DNA of 64,000 nucleotides. It comes from Parabacteroides goldsteinii (GTDB lineage: Bacteria > Bacteroidota > Bacteroidia > Bacteroidales > Tannerellaceae). The position numbers and the translations under genes are program-made. The stretch lies in the NCBI RefSeq assembly GCF_015550595.1, contig NZ_JADNBB010000021.1, positions 37,377 to 101,376 on the forward strand, read 5' to 3'. Position 1 is the stretch's first letter. Each line of letters opens with the position of its first letter. The notes under the pieces are model-generated. The model was not told the DNA's origin and searched no databases. It saw only the letters and a program-made list of their open reading frames with translations. Of the stretch, positions 1 through 8,431 are shown in pieces.

Positions 1-662
1 ATCTGATTGGCAATCTTGATAGCACCCAGTTTTTCCTGCTCTTCGATATTTGCCTGGGCTTCGTTCAAAGCCTTGCTTTCCGCTTCTTTACCGAGGTTGA
101 CGATATAGTTGGCGGCATCACGAATATCACTGATGTTGATGTTCATCAGGTAAAGACCGAATTTGCGCAGTTCCGTATCGATATTGTCGCGTACCTTGGA
201 CAGGAATTTGTCACGGTCGGAGTTCAGTTCCTCGATGGTCATGTCGGCAATAACCAGACGCATCTGACCGTACACGACATCGGTAATAAGGTTCTGTTTA
301 TCTTCCGGCTGTAGCCCCAACAGACGTTCTGCTGCATTCTGCATTACTTCGGGATCCGTACTGATCGCCACCGTAATGGTTGTCGGAACATCCACACGGA
401 TATTCTGGGCGGACAAGGCTCCGGTCAGTTTGCAGTCTATCTGAAGAGGTTTCATGGAAAGAAACTCATATCCCTGGATGATAGGCCAAACGAAAGCGGC
501 ACCACCATGATAAAGTTTAGCGGATTTCTCTCCTGATGTCTTACCATACACTACCAGCACTTCATCACTCTTACATTTACGATACCGGGATAATATTCCG
601 ATAAAAGAAAGGATGATAACCACTACCAGAATGGCTACCATAATTAACATTTCCTGTGTCAT
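1..662 (-). CDS. Flotillin-like SPFH-domain membrane protein (partial, C-terminus outside window)
   Basis: The first 220 or so residues are visible, starting at the ATG complementary to 660-662. A membrane segment at about residues 6-25 is followed by an SPFH/band 7 domain, then the start of an Ala/Glu-rich coiled coil (KEAESKALNEAQANIEEQEK) that is cut by the window edge. Known flotillins of the YuaG/FloT type scaffold ordered membrane patches and usually pair with an NfeD-family protein. The gene directly upstream, 19 bp away on the same strand, is NfeD-like, which supports the call and suggests an operon. A generic SPFH protein of another subfamily cannot be excluded without the C-terminus. 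Confidence 0.85.
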   Translation of the reverse strand, partial: MTQEMLIMVAILVVVIILSFIGILSRYRKCKSDEVLVVYGKTSGEKSAKLYHGGAAFVWPIIQGYEFLSMKPLQIDCKLTGALSAQNIRVDVPTTITVAISTDPEVMQNAAERLLGLQPEDKQNLITDVVYGQMRLVIADMTIEELNSDRDKFLSKVRDNIDTELRKFGLYLMNINISDIRDAANYIVNLGKEAESKALNEAQANIEEQEKLGAIKIANQ

Positions 663-681
663 AACTTAATCCTTGAGTTTG

Positions 682-1176
682 TTATTGTATATAAATTGTT
701 CCTGATTCTACTTTGCAAATAATCGTACGGTCTCCGGTCTGATACTTCTTTCCTTCCAGGGAACGGACTTCTACTTCACGCAAGGCTCCATTCTGAGCTA
801 CCTGCACGAAATAACGAACACCGTCTTGTGCATAAATCGAACATTCACGACCTACAAGGGCTTCCGTCTTCTCCGGTTTATTCTCTTTCTGAAGTTGATA
901 GGCTTTTTTATAAAGGAACCATAAGACGAAAACGAATGCCAATCCGATCAGTATACCGACCAGGAAAGTCGATATGGATGTACTTTTAGCAATATACATA
1001 TACCAACCGAAGCCGATACAAAAATGGGTAAAACCTTTGAATGACACGGCACTACTAAGATCTGCATCGATATCCGTATCTGTATCCAGGTCACCGAAAA
1101 AGATAGACATGATAAACTGTATCAGAAATATAGCTGAAGCAACTATTGCGATACCGAGAAAAATAGTATTGACCAT
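682..1176 (-). CDS. NfeD-like membrane protein with OB-fold tail
   Basis: A 164-residue protein with a membrane segment near residues 5-26, an acidic Asp-rich stretch (DLDTDTDIDAD), a second hydrophobic region at about 50-90, and a soluble C-terminal domain (about 105-164) with the alternating beta pattern of the NfeD OB fold. In known systems such short NfeD proteins (YuaF type) are partners of flotillins, and the flotillin-like gene follows on the same strand after 19 bp. No protease domain is present, so this is the short, non-ClpP class. Identity rests on topology and context more than on motifs. Confidence 0.75.
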   Translation of the reverse strand: MVNTIFLGIAIVASAIFLIQFIMSIFFGDLDTDTDIDADLSSAVSFKGFTHFCIGFGWYMYIAKSTSISTFLVGILIGLAFVFVLWFLYKKAYQLQKENKPEKTEALVGRECSIYAQDGVRYFVQVAQNGALREVEVRSLEGKKYQTGDRTIICKVESGTIYIQ

Positions 1177-1246
1177 GGTATGAATTATTAGTTTATACGA
1201 AAATAAGGATTATTTCGATAAAACCGGCATATATAATAAAAATATG

Positions 1247-1254
1247 TATGTTTG
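1247..1254 (+). promoter_or_regulatory. Bacteroidales -7 box (TATGTTTG) of the AlkD-like gene
   Basis: TATGTTTG matches the TAnnTTTG -7 consensus and lies 23 bp before the ATG at 1278. No convincing TTG is seen at the -33 position. Confidence 0.5.
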
Positions 1255-1277
1255 CAGTAAATTATTAAGACTACCTT

Positions 1278-1985
1278 ATGCAAACAATCATAAAAACAGT
1301 ACAACAGGCACTCATTGAAAACATAGACGAAAAGACTCGTGACAATGCCCAGAGCTTCTTCAAGGAAAAGATTTTGTATCATGGTGTAAAGGTTCCTCTT
1401 GTCAACAAGATCAGTAAAGAACTTTTCACGTCGATCAAAGAACTTCCTAAGAACGAAATCTTTTCTTTATGTGAGGCATTGTGGAAATCCGGTTATTCGG
1501 AGGAATCGTACATTGCATGCAACTGGTCTTACTTTATTCATACACAATACCAACCGGAAGACTTTACCGTATTTGAGAAATGGGTAAACTCGTATGTCAA
1601 CAATTGGGCATCTTGCGACACACTATGCAATCATACGATCGGAACATTTATTGAAATGTATCCGGACTATATATTCAGGTTGAAAGAATGGGCACGGTCG
1701 GATAACCGCTGGACCAAACGTGCGGCTGCCGTTACCCTGATCATTCCTGCCAGGAAAGGGATGTTCCTGCAAGATATTTTCGAGATCGCAGATATTCTCC
1801 TTTACGACCCGGACGATCTGGTACAAAAAGGATATGGCTGGATGCTGAAAGCTGCCAGCGAAGCTCATCAGGAAGAGGTATTCGATTATGTGATGTCGAA
1901 AAAAGCAACCATGCCCCGTACCTCATTAAGATATGCCATCGAGAAGATGCCCAAAGAACTGAAAGTACAGGCTATGGCTAAATAA
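1278..1985 (+). CDS. AlkD-like DNA alkylation repair protein (HEAT repeats)
   Basis: A 235-residue all-helical protein with the layout of the DNA alkylation repair (AlkD) family, whose members remove bulky N3/N7-alkyl bases by glycosylase action using a HEAT-repeat scaffold. The segments VNSYVNNWASCDTLC and ARSDNRWTKRAAAV match the conserved Trp/Asp and Arg-rich repeat surfaces of the family. The length is typical. The last 8 bp overlap the end of the convergent cobB gene. The family also contains non-catalytic DNA-binding members, so enzymatic activity is inferred. Confidence 0.85.
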   Translation: MQTIIKTVQQALIENIDEKTRDNAQSFFKEKILYHGVKVPLVNKISKELFTSIKELPKNEIFSLCEALWKSGYSEESYIACNWSYFIHTQYQPEDFTVFEKWVNSYVNNWASCDTLCNHTIGTFIEMYPDYIFRLKEWARSDNRWTKRAAAVTLIIPARKGMFLQDIFEIADILLYDPDDLVQKGYGWMLKAASEAHQEEVFDYVMSKKATMPRTSLRYAIEKMPKELKVQAMAK

Positions 1986-3315
1986 GTCCGTTCAAATAGT
2001 CTATAAACCACTTATTATTCGTGCTGTCACCCCAATACAAGTGCGTATAGCCTGCCAGCACGTTCTTATACCTGTAAAGTGGAGTATCGACAGAAACTCC
2101 TTTTGCCGTTTGCGCGGTAGCAATTGATGCAGGATGTTCTTCACCGGGCAAGACACGGGAATAATGAAATTCGTGTCCTTTCATAATATAGTCTTTATAA
2201 TGTAAGGTACGGTATCCCAGGCGAAGCTTCATCTGTTCCATAGTGGCCGACTGGTTGAACAGGCCAACCATCGGATAAATAGTTCCTTCTGTCGATCTTA
2301 TCTCATTACATAAATACATCATTCCGCCACATTCTGCCAGCAGCCTCCCTCCTGCTTCCACATATTGTCGGATTGACCGGAGCATTGACTGGTTGGAAGA
2401 CAATTCGGACAAATATAATTCAGGATATCCTCCGGGTAAATAGACAAAATCAGACGCCGGCAATGTCGTATCTTTCAGAGGACTGAAAAAGGTTACTTTA
2501 CCTAACCGCTGCAACAACCGGATATTCTCTTCATAAGCAAAGTTAAAAGCGGCATCCCGGGCAATCGATATTCTTAAAGAAGGTAGTGTATTTTCCCCTG
2601 ATTGAGTAAGAAGATGAGAAACCTGTGCATCAGGCTGATAAGCCGTCAGTTCCAAAAGCCGGTCTATATCGACATGCTTTTCTACCAGTTCGGCTACACG
2701 ATCGGCAAACGTATCGAAACAAAATGCCTCATCCAATGATAAACCCAAATGACGACTGGGAATCTCTACATCCGCTTGTTTAGGAAGATATCCTAACGCT
2801 TCCACCCCGGCATCAAGACATGCCTGCTTCAGGAAAGAATAATGATTCTCCGAAGCGACAAAATTGAAAACGGCTCCTACCAGATTAAGTTCTTTATGGA
2901 AGTTTTTAAACCCATATAATAATGGAGCGACAGAGTAAGCCGTACTCTTTGCATTGACAATCAGTATGACCGGAATACCCAACAGACCTGCTATTTCAGC
3001 ACTACTGCCTTTCATTCCGTCGTATCCGTCAAAAAGCCCCATCACTCCTTCGGTCACTGCATAATCGGCTTCGGAAGTATAATGCCGATACAGTTCCTTT
3101 ATATGTTGCTCCGACATCATGAAACTATCCAGATTTACAGAAGGAGAACCGGCCGCCATCTTATGGTGGCGTGTATCGATATAATCCGGTCCGCATTTAA
3201 AGGGTCTGACTTCCCCTCCCCGGTTCTTCAATGCCCGAAGTAGTCCGAGTGTAAATGTCGTCTTCCCACTTCCCGAGGAAGCAGCTCCTATTAAAAGATG
3301 AGATTTCATGATCAA
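1978..3315 (-). CDS. cobB: Cobyrinate a,c-diamide synthase (CobB/CbiA)
   Basis: A 445-residue ATP- and glutamine-dependent amidotransferase that amidates the a and c side chains of cobyrinate in cobamide synthesis. The N-terminus has the P-loop GAASSGSGKTTF and the GPDYID motif of the CbiA dethiobiotin-synthetase-like domain. The C-terminal half is a class I glutaminase-like domain with the nucleophile context LLAECGGMMYL and a late FHYSR segment. Length fits the family. It lies 139 bp after panB in the same direction, separated by a strong palindrome, and cobQ occurs elsewhere in the window at 60137. Confidence 0.95.
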   Translation of the reverse strand: MIMKSHLLIGAASSGSGKTTFTLGLLRALKNRGGEVRPFKCGPDYIDTRHHKMAAGSPSVNLDSFMMSEQHIKELYRHYTSEADYAVTEGVMGLFDGYDGMKGSSAEIAGLLGIPVILIVNAKSTAYSVAPLLYGFKNFHKELNLVGAVFNFVASENHYSFLKQACLDAGVEALGYLPKQADVEIPSRHLGLSLDEAFCFDTFADRVAELVEKHVDIDRLLELTAYQPDAQVSHLLTQSGENTLPSLRISIARDAAFNFAYEENIRLLQRLGKVTFFSPLKDTTLPASDFVYLPGGYPELYLSELSSNQSMLRSIRQYVEAGGRLLAECGGMMYLCNEIRSTEGTIYPMVGLFNQSATMEQMKLRLGYRTLHYKDYIMKGHEFHYSRVLPGEEHPASIATAQTAKGVSVDTPLYRYKNVLAGYTHLYWGDSTNNKWFIDYLNGLI

Positions 3316-3364
3316 TAAAGATGTTTATCAATAATAAAGAGAAGGTATTATGCTAAGCTAACGA

Positions 3365-3407
3365 TTTTGCCACTAGGATGACAAACATTGTCATCACAGT
3401 GGCAAAA
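3365..3407. repeat. 43-bp two-part palindrome between panB and cobB
   Basis: The arms TTTTGCCACT (3365-3374) and AGTGGCAAAA (3398-3407) are perfectly complementary. Inside them GATGACA and TGTCATC form a second perfect arm pair, separated from the outer arms by 2-nt mismatches. Neither strand has a following T-run, so a simple intrinsic terminator is not obvious. It may be a processing hairpin or a protein-binding site upstream of cobB. Confidence 0.7.
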
Positions 3408-3454
3408 CAGAATCAACAGCACGAAACACGTGCTTCTTATAAGTTCAATCAGTA

Positions 3455-4282
3455 TTAATACTGCTCTTTTTCGTTCGGGAAATCCTGTGTCTTCACATCC
3501 TCGATGTAAGCCTGTACGGCACGAGTGATCTCTTCACCGATATTAGCATATCTACGAAGGAAGCGCGGAGAGAATCCCATGTTGATACCCAGCATATCAT
3601 GCATAACCAAAACCTGACCATCTACACCTCCACCGGCACCGATACCGATAATAGGAATAGTCAATTCGGAAGCGACACGTGCAGCCAGCTCTGCCGGAAT
3701 CTTTTCCAACACGATGGCAAAACAACCGATCTCTTCCAACAGATGTGCATCGTCAATCAACTTCTGTGCTTCAGCTTCTTCACGGGCACGAACTGTGTAA
3801 GTTCCGAATTTATTGATAGACTGCGGAGTCAAACCCAAATGTCCCATTATAGGTATACCTGCACAAAGGATACGCTCAATGGATTCTCTTATTTCACTAC
3901 CTCCCTCCAGTTTAATACAATCGGCATGTGTTTCCTTCATGACACGGATAGCGGAAGCCAAAGCCTCTTTCGAATTACCCTGATAGGTACCGAAAGGCAG
4001 GTCTACTACTACCAATGCACGATTAACGGCTTTCATAACAGATTTACCATGATAAATCATTTGGTCCAGTGTTATAGGAAGCGTTGTTACATTTCCGGCC
4101 ATCACATTCGATGCTGAATCGCCGACCAAGATAACATCCATACCTGCCTGATCGATCAGTTTAGCCATTGAATAATCGTAAGCTGTCAACATGGATATTT
4201 TTTCTCCACGTTGTTTCATTTCCATCAGGCGATGTGTAGTCACCTTTCTAGTATCATCTAAATCCCTCTTTGCAACTGACAT
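3455..4282 (-). CDS. panB: 3-methyl-2-oxobutanoate hydroxymethyltransferase
   Basis: A 275-residue TIM-barrel enzyme that transfers a hydroxymethyl group from 5,10-methylene-tetrahydrofolate to alpha-ketoisovalerate, giving ketopantoate for pantothenate and CoA. The family motifs are all present: [15 protein letters not shown] near residue 35, [12 protein letters not shown] with metal-binding Asp, [10 protein letters not shown], and the catalytic Glu in [11 protein letters not shown]. Length is typical. A -7 box lies on the minus strand at 4311-4318. The next gene in the same direction is cobB, but no functional link is evident. Confidence 0.97.
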   Translation of the reverse strand: MSVAKRDLDDTRKVTTHRLMEMKQRGEKISMLTAYDYSMAKLIDQAGMDVILVGDSASNVMAGNVTTLPITLDQMIYHGKSVMKAVNRALVVVDLPFGTYQGNSKEALASAIRVMKETHADCIKLEGGSEIRESIERILCAGIPIMGHLGLTPQSINKFGTYTVRAREEAEAQKLIDDAHLLEEIGCFAIVLEKIPAELAARVASELTIPIIGIGAGGGVDGQVLVMHDMLGINMGFSPRFLRRYANIGEEITRAVQAYIEDVKTQDFPNEKEQY

Positions 4283-4310
4283 AATGCTTTTTTGTTAATT
4301 GTTACGGCGG

Positions 4311-4318
4311 CAAAGTTA
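4311..4318 (-). promoter_or_regulatory. -7 box of panB (TAACTTTG on the minus strand)
   Basis: CAAAGTTA on the plus strand reads TAACTTTG on the minus strand, 29 bp before the panB start. A CAA at 4337-4339 would supply the -33 TTG at 18 bp spacing. Confidence 0.55.
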
Positions 4319-4387
4319 AGGATATTCTGTAATAAGCAAGACAAACAATAAAATATTTATGTCGTACAACATATGTTTATTTTTGTT

Positions 4388-4395
4388 TATCTTTG
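4388..4395 (+). promoter_or_regulatory. -7 box of the small outer-membrane beta-barrel gene (TATCTTTG)
   Basis: TATCTTTG matches TAnnTTTG and lies 37 bp upstream of the chosen ATG at 4433. This placement argues against the in-frame upstream ATG at 4373, which would sit before the promoter. Confidence 0.6.
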
Positions 4396-4432
4396 CGCCC
4401 GTTTACATTTAACGTTTAAAATACAAGCAAAG

Positions 4433-4948
4433 ATGAAAAAATTGATTTTTACTTTGGTGGTTGCATTTATGGCAATCATCAGTGCTGATGCACAGGTTTA
4501 TGTAGGTGGTTCTTTCAATCTGACTCACGACAAGAACACCGATGTCACCAATTTTACTATCGCCCCTGAAGTCGGCTATAACCTGAACAAGACCTGGGCT
4601 ATCGCTGCAGAAATCGGTTATACTCATTTCAAGAATGGCGAATTAAAGGCTAATGCATTCAATTTTGCTCCTTATGCACGTTTCTCTTTCTTTGAAAAAG
4701 GTATTGTTCGTTTATTCGTGGATGGTGGTGTTGGTGTTTCTACTTATAAAGCAGAAAGCAACGACAGTGTCAACGGCTTTGAAATCGGTATTAAGCCGGG
4801 TATCGCGCTTGAGATATGCAAGAACCTTACATTCGTTACTAAATACGGATTTGCAGGTTACCGCGATGATTACAAATATGCCAACAGTACGTCCGGTATC
4901 AGCCTGAGTTCTGAAGACCTGACATTCGGTTTCCACTATGAATTTTAA
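4433..4948 (+). CDS. Small outer-membrane beta-barrel protein
   Basis: A 171-residue protein with a clear signal peptide ending about ADAQ (residue 20), followed by alternating amphipathic strands with aromatic girdles and a terminal FGFHYEF, the C-terminal aromatic typical of outer-membrane barrels. It resembles OmpX/OmpW-like barrels (outer membrane protein beta-barrel domain). The ATG at 4433 is preferred over the one at 4373 because the upstream 20 codons overlap the -7 box and the signal peptide starts cleanly with MKKLIF. A similar 169-residue barrel is encoded at 21839. Ligand or role is unknown. Confidence 0.8.
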   Translation: MKKLIFTLVVAFMAIISADAQVYVGGSFNLTHDKNTDVTNFTIAPEVGYNLNKTWAIAAEIGYTHFKNGELKANAFNFAPYARFSFFEKGIVRLFVDGGVGVSTYKAESNDSVNGFEIGIKPGIALEICKNLTFVTKYGFAGYRDDYKYANSTSGISLSSEDLTFGFHYEF

Positions 4949-5055
4949 TCAATCAAGATAACAACGAGTAGATTACAAGGTAATTTGTAATCTACTCTTC
5001 TTCTCTCCCTCCCCCTACTTCTTCAAAAAATATCCGATTGCCCGAAATATATCAT

Positions 5056-5063
5056 TATATTTG
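5056..5063 (+). promoter_or_regulatory. -7 box (TATATTTG) upstream of the double-GNAT gene
   Basis: TATATTTG is a full match to TAnnTTTG. It ends 24 bp before the ATG at 5088 and overlaps the alternative TTG start at 5061, which makes that start unlikely. Confidence 0.6.
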
Positions 5064-5087
5064 CATCTGCTGAAATATAAGTATACT

Positions 5088-6164
5088 ATGGACAACAGGA
5101 AAATCGCTTCAGACTTACTATTCAGAAAAGCTGAAGAAACAGATATCGAACGTATCTGGGTTATTATCGGACAAGCAAAAGAACAAATGCGCCGGCTCAA
5201 CAGCCACCAATGGGACGAAAGCTATCCAGCTCTCGAAACGATCAGTCAAGATATTAAGATCGGTAACGGTTATGTCTTCTGCAAAGGAAATAAAGTGGTT
5301 GCATACGGTGTTATCTCTTTTGACGGAGAACCTGTCTATAAAGATATCGATGGAAAATGGACGAATGAATTACCTTATATGATTGTCCATCGTTTGGCTG
5401 TTGCCGACGAAATGAAACGTCAGGGAATGGCTAAGCGTTTTATGCTGGAAGCCGAAGAGGTCAGTCGTCAGAAAGGAATCTATAACTTTCGCGTCGATAC
5501 TAATTATGACAATGAATATATGCTTCACCTGATTGATTCACTGGGATTCCAATATACAGGGGAAGTTCGTTACAGAGGCAATAATATAAGGAAAGCATTC
5601 GAGAAATGTATTTATCCTTATGCCTCGTCTTTCGGAGTTCCGGGTTATACCATCCGTGAAGCTATTTATGAAGATGCCGGAATCATATTCGATGCAATAG
5701 ATAAAAACCGCGACGACTTACGGGCCTGGCTACCTTTTGTCGATGGCCTGAAAAGTGTTGACGATGAACAATCCTTCCTTTCCTCATCGTTACAGGTTCC
5801 GTATGAAGAACGGGATATCGTATATATGATTGAAAAAGGGAAAAGCATTTGCGGACTGATCGGTTTTCATTTCTCAGACCGCGCCAACCATCGTACGGAA
5901 ATAGGTTATTGGCTACTGCCTGAATACAGAGGAAAAGGTCTTGTTACCCGGGCCGTACATCACCTATGCCTGTTAGCTTTCTTTGAAAAAGGTTTCAACC
6001 GTATCCAAATAAGATGTGCCGTAGGCAACACTGCCAGCAATGCCATCCCCCTGCGTCTAGGATTCACACATGAAGGTACGGAACGCGACGGTGAACTTCT
6101 GATAACCGGAAAATATACAGATATTAATGTATATAGTATCTTGAAAGAGGATATTGCAAAGTAA
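5088..6164 (+). CDS. Two-domain GNAT acetyltransferase
   Basis: A 358-residue protein made of two GNAT domains. The first (about 8-170) has the acetyl-CoA loop context RLAVADEMKRQGMAKRFML. The second (about 185-350) resembles RimJ/RimL ribosomal-protein Ala acetyltransferases, with EIGYWLLPEYRGKGLVTRA binding acetyl-CoA and a terminal RDGELLITGKYTDINVYSIL. Similar tandem-GNAT proteins occur in Bacteroidales. The substrate is unknown; the RimL-like half suggests protein N-terminal or amino-sugar acetylation. Start chosen at ATG 5088 because the -7 box lies just upstream. Confidence 0.85.
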   Translation: MDNRKIASDLLFRKAEETDIERIWVIIGQAKEQMRRLNSHQWDESYPALETISQDIKIGNGYVFCKGNKVVAYGVISFDGEPVYKDIDGKWTNELPYMIVHRLAVADEMKRQGMAKRFMLEAEEVSRQKGIYNFRVDTNYDNEYMLHLIDSLGFQYTGEVRYRGNNIRKAFEKCIYPYASSFGVPGYTIREAIYEDAGIIFDAIDKNRDDLRAWLPFVDGLKSVDDEQSFLSSSLQVPYEERDIVYMIEKGKSICGLIGFHFSDRANHRTEIGYWLLPEYRGKGLVTRAVHHLCLLAFFEKGFNRIQIRCAVGNTASNAIPLRLGFTHEGTERDGELLITGKYTDINVYSILKEDIAK

Positions 6165-6195
6165 ATAATCAACAACAGAGATATTCAATTTATTT

Positions 6196-6663
6196 ATGGA
6201 ACAAGAAATTCAATTAAACGAGCACAACAAAGCCGAGTATCCACCCATGCACACGGCCGAACATATTCTTAACCAGACGATGGTACGGATGTTCGGTTGT
6301 CCCCGTTCCAGGAACGCCCATATAGAAAGGAAAAAGAGCAAGTGCGATTATGAATTGTCAGAAGCGCCTACTGCAGAAATGATGGCAGAAGTAGAACGAC
6401 GGATAAACGAAGTGATAGATCAACATCTACCTATAACAATCGACTTTATCCCGAAATCGGAAGCAGGTGCCATTGTCGATCTCAGCAAATTACCGGAAGA
6501 TGCCAGCGATACACTACGTATCGTTCGTGTTGGAGATTACGATGCTTGTGCATGCATTGGCGCCCACGTCGGCAATACCTCCGAAATAGGACGGTTCAAA
6601 CTGCTTAACTATGATTATGCAGACGGAAGGTTACGCCTGCGCTTTAAGCTGGAAGCCGTATAA
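6196..6663 (+). CDS. AlaX-like alanyl-tRNA editing-domain protein
   Basis: A 155-residue stand-alone second-additional-domain (SAD) protein of the kind attached to AlaRS and ThrRS. It has the zinc motif pair HTAEH (residues 20-24) and CACIGAH (CxxxH) near residue 122, with the ending GRFKLLNYDYADGRLRLRFKL typical of AlaX. Known AlaX proteins deacylate Ser-tRNA-Ala or Gly-tRNA-Ala in trans. It is too short to carry an AlaRS catalytic domain and has no beta-barrel OB domain, so it fits the short AlaX-S class. It follows the GNAT gene by 31 bp and precedes a terminator. Confidence 0.85.
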   Translation: MEQEIQLNEHNKAEYPPMHTAEHILNQTMVRMFGCPRSRNAHIERKKSKCDYELSEAPTAEMMAEVERRINEVIDQHLPITIDFIPKSEAGAIVDLSKLPEDASDTLRIVRVGDYDACACIGAHVGNTSEIGRFKLLNYDYADGRLRLRFKLEAV

Positions 6664-6689
6664 CGAAAAGATAGATATACAGAATAAAG

Positions 6690-6725
6690 AAAGGCTCTCA
6701 TCCCTACATCGGATAAGAGCCTTTT
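6690..6725. terminator. Bidirectional intrinsic terminator
   Basis: AAAGGCTCT (6690-6698) pairs with AGAGCCTTT (6716-6724), with A and T tracts on the outer sides. It sits between the AlaX-like gene and the convergent ABC permease and can serve both. Confidence 0.85.
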
Positions 6726-6738
6726 CTAATTTATCAAA

Positions 6739-7695
6739 TTACCGGGAACGAACCTCTCTCCTCATAAAAGAAACATATGATAAAGCGAAACAAACAACCG
6801 TCGCCGCAATCAGCCCGGTCAATTGCGGCCAGACAACCATCAGGCTCTGTCCTAAAGGCAACGGACTGGGAATAGCTCCATGAACCTGCTCCATAGTCAA
6901 CGGCCCCAGACTTCTGACAGAAGGCATCAGCAACGTGGTCGTTGCGTCACTGAACAACTGGCTCGGTGCGAAACGTAACAGATTAAGCATAAAGCGCTGG
7001 TAACTGATTATCTGATAATCGCTGGCAAATCCGGAAGGACTGAGTGCTTTACCTATCAGATTAATGATCATATTATAAAAAACACTGAAAAACAACCAGA
7101 TCGCCACACAAGCCAATGCTGAAGTCGCCGCCTGACGGAATTGTATGGAAAAGAATATCGACAAATTCAGCCAGAAGGCTACGTAAAAGATACTAACAAT
7201 AATAAAGAACACCATCCTCAGAAACTCTTCTGCCGTTGGCGGAATACCGATAGCAATCAATCCAAAACCCATCACCAGAAAGCCTAACGAGAACAGCATA
7301 ATCGCTATCACGATCAGAGCTCCCACAAACTTCGCATTGATCAGATAATCCCGATGAATCGGCTGTGACAGGATACGGCTAAGCGTACCCCTGTTTTGCT
7401 CCGAATTGATCGCATCGAATCCGAGGGCAATTCCTAACAATGGCCCCAAAAAGCTGATAAATACGACAAAGGAGGGCAACGTCCCATCTGATACGGTAAA
7501 CAGCTTCAGAAACAGGAATGCATTATCCGGATCATTCGGTTTAATAGAAGCACCGATATTAGTAAGGGCAGTGTACAACGATCCCATACAAGTCAACGCA
7601 ATTATGACGATCAGAATGATAAACCGCCAGCTTCTCACATGGTCGGAGACTTCCTTGTTTACAATTACCCAAAAAGGATGATATATTCTATTCAT
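6739..7695 (-). CDS. ABC-2 type transporter permease
   Basis: A 318-residue membrane protein starting at MNRIYHPFWVIVNKE with about six hydrophobic segments and an ABC-2 permease pattern (an N-terminal RDHVRSW-like cytoplasmic start, SEQNRGTLSRILSQPI coupling segment). The start at 7695 is preferred over the in-frame upstream start at 7794 because a strong GGAGG ribosome site sits just before it and the start overlaps the upstream ATPase by 8 bp, a typical coupled arrangement. With the ATPase and NEW3 protein it forms an export-like triad. Confidence 0.88.
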   Translation of the reverse strand: MNRIYHPFWVIVNKEVSDHVRSWRFIILIVIIALTCMGSLYTALTNIGASIKPNDPDNAFLFLKLFTVSDGTLPSFVVFISFLGPLLGIALGFDAINSEQNRGTLSRILSQPIHRDYLINAKFVGALIVIAIMLFSLGFLVMGFGLIAIGIPPTAEEFLRMVFFIIVSIFYVAFWLNLSIFFSIQFRQAATSALACVAIWLFFSVFYNMIINLIGKALSPSGFASDYQIISYQRFMLNLLRFAPSQLFSDATTTLLMPSVRSLGPLTMEQVHGAIPSPLPLGQSLMVVWPQLTGLIAATVVCFALSYVSFMRREVRSR

Positions 7696-8428
7696 GATCT
7701 TTACCTCCTTCGAAATAACGATTATAAATATGTTCGAGTGCATGTTCTTCTTTTTGCAACTCGGCCAGCCTGATATCAGCCAGTAGTTTACCACCGCTAA
7801 ATAACCCGACCCGGTTACAAACCTGCTGAACCTGGTCCAGATGATGGGAAGAGAATAAGACCGTCAACCCGTCCTCATGACTTAACTGATGAATCAAATC
7901 CATAAATTCGCGTACACCAGACGGATCTATTCCTGATGTCGGTTCATCCAGAATAATTACTTCCGGCTCTTTTATCAATACATCGGCCAGTCCCAGACGC
8001 TGACGCATCCCCCGGGAATATTTCCCGGCTTTCTTCTTTCCTTGATTAGCCAATCCTACCCTGTCCAGTAGCTGCTCCGCTTTCTGTATCGCTTCGCTTT
8101 TAGGAATACCGTTCAACTGAGCCGTGTAAACCAGATTCTCTATTCCGGTCATATCATCATAAAAACCTACATCTTCGGGCAGATAACCGACTTTCCTTTT
8201 CACCTCTATCGGGTGGGTAGTCGAATCTATGCCACAGACCTTTACTGACCCGAAAGTAGGTTCGGTCAGTCCGAGCATCATCAGGATAGTTGTTGATTTT
8301 CCCGCACCATTAGGGCCAAGCAAACCAAATATATCACCTTTCTCTACAATGAGATTCAAATCGTTCACTGCTGTAAAACCTCCGTACTTCTTTGTCAAGC
8401 CGGTTAGTTCGATAACATGCTGGCACAT
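7688..8428 (-). CDS. ABC transporter ATP-binding protein
   Basis: A 246-residue ABC ATPase with Walker A GPNGAGKST near residue 40, signature YSRGMRQRLGLADVL, Walker B VIILDEP and an H-loop SSHHLDQV. It is the CcmA/NatA type that pairs with ABC-2 permeases. Its stop overlaps the permease start by 8 bp, and its start lies 3 bp after the NEW3-domain gene, so the three are almost surely one transcript. The substrate is not predictable; similar loci are called gliding or exopolysaccharide exporters in Bacteroidetes without firm evidence. Confidence 0.93.
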   Translation of the reverse strand: MCQHVIELTGLTKKYGGFTAVNDLNLIVEKGDIFGLLGPNGAGKSTTILMMLGLTEPTFGSVKVCGIDSTTHPIEVKRKVGYLPEDVGFYDDMTGIENLVYTAQLNGIPKSEAIQKAEQLLDRVGLANQGKKKAGKYSRGMRQRLGLADVLIKEPEVIILDEPTSGIDPSGVREFMDLIHQLSHEDGLTVLFSSHHLDQVQQVCNRVGLFSGGKLLADIRLAELQKEEHALEHIYNRYFEGGKDHE

Positions 8429-8431
8429 GGC

